Origin: Streptomyces sp. ISL-87
GTDB taxonomy: Bacteria; Actinomycetota; Actinomycetes; Streptomycetales; Streptomycetaceae
Reading direction: 5' to 3'
NCBI RefSeq assembly: GCF_018614095.1
Contig: NZ_JAGGOY010000057.1
Span: 1-40,032 of the forward strand
Length of the DNA: 40,032 bases
In this document: positions 39,890-40,032 of the stretch, piece after piece
Position numbering within the stretch: the first letter of the stretch is position 1
Layout: every line of letters begins with the position of its first letter
Position numbers and translations under genes: made by a program
Notes under the pieces: model-generated
What the model was told of the DNA's origin: nothing
Database searches by the model: none
Seen by the model: only the letters and a program-made list of their open reading frames with translations

Positions 39890-40032
39890 TTAGGCGGTCA
39901 GTTCGAGTCGGGCAAGGTGTGAGGTCCTGGTCTCGCCGAGTGGTGTTCCGGTCAGCCAGGCGTCGAGTCTGATGATGTTGATAGCGGTGGCGGCGAAGAT
40001 GTGGCCGAGATGGGTCTTGGGCAGGCCGGTGT
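39890..40032 (-). CDS. IS1182-type transposase, C-terminal end (partial)
   Basis: The minus strand is open from the window edge to a TAA at 39890-39892 and reads TGLPKTHLGHIFAATAINII then RLDAWLTGTPLGETRTSHLA and RLELTA. This matches the C-terminal end of IS1182/DDE-type transposases in Streptomyces (GLxKTHLxHxxxATAxNxxRL, then RTSHLARL). The rest lies beyond the window. The left end of the element is probably near 39815, inside the permease gene start, but the terminal inverted repeat cannot be defined from one end. Confidence 0.75.
   Translation of the reverse strand, partial: TGLPKTHLGHIFAATAINIIRLDAWLTGTPLGETRTSHLARLELTA

Noticed and set aside
1..40032. tRNA or rRNA genes, including a tRNA attachment site for the recombinase
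   Set aside because: No cloverleaf with T-loop and acceptor-type sequence or rRNA-like stretch was recognised; a dedicated tRNA search would be needed to exclude a cryptic one.

Overview
This window is a very G+C-rich actinobacterial chromosome segment. Nearly every real gene has G or C in almost all third codon positions, GTG starts are common, and long spurious antisense frames are frequent. The gene content and order (lipB-lipA-DUF4191-RDD-glnA, then pyruvate dehydrogenase E1, E2 and E3, pepA, cobT/cobU, pspA, cobS) point to the core chromosome of a Streptomyces or close relative. No rRNA, tRNA or CRISPR array was seen.

Layout. 1-3360: tail of an upstream gene, lipoate biosynthesis (lipB, lipA), a small hypothetical protein and a DUF4191 membrane protein. 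3340-4610: a probable insertion, a serine recombinase with a transposase-like remnant. 4855-6975: an RDD membrane protein and glnA with a recognisable GlnR operator. 7044-9492: a MazG-like protein, a TetR regulator divergent from a short-chain dehydrogenase, and a DUF4240 protein. 9615-20405: a mostly minus-strand central-carbon block with aceE (E1), a GntR/FCD regulator, a lipase-like gene with a frameshifted partner, the E2 gene, lpd (E3) and pepA. LipB and LipA at the left end make the cofactor attached to the E2 protein, so the two ends of this half are linked functionally.

20763-27594: the most interesting part. Five consecutive plus-strand genes encode a secreted polysaccharide deacetylase-like protein, a PelF-type GT4 glycosyltransferase, a polytopic membrane protein, a spherulin-4-like (GH135-type) protein and a GH114-type endo-polygalactosaminidase lipoprotein. 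The set mirrors bacterial Pel loci and the fungal galactosaminogalactan cluster. It suggests a dedicated system for making, partly deacetylating and trimming a galactosamine-rich exopolysaccharide.

27602-31391: a translationally coupled minus-strand operon (MprF-like protein, rhomboid-like protein, NarL-type histidine kinase). 31476-38835: cobalamin nucleotide-loop genes (cobT, an MBL-CobU fusion, cobS) interleaved with pspA/pspAA, a methyltransferase and membrane proteins. 38906 to the end: a NarL-type response regulator followed by what looks like the first eight codons of an RND permease gene, cut off by an IS1182-type element that runs out of the window.

Recurrent oddities are an in-frame duplicated insert inside lipB and three short tandem-repeat expansions beginning at or beside stop codons. 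Several clean palindromes also lie in promoter regions. All calls come from reading the sequence and from family knowledge; no database search was run.
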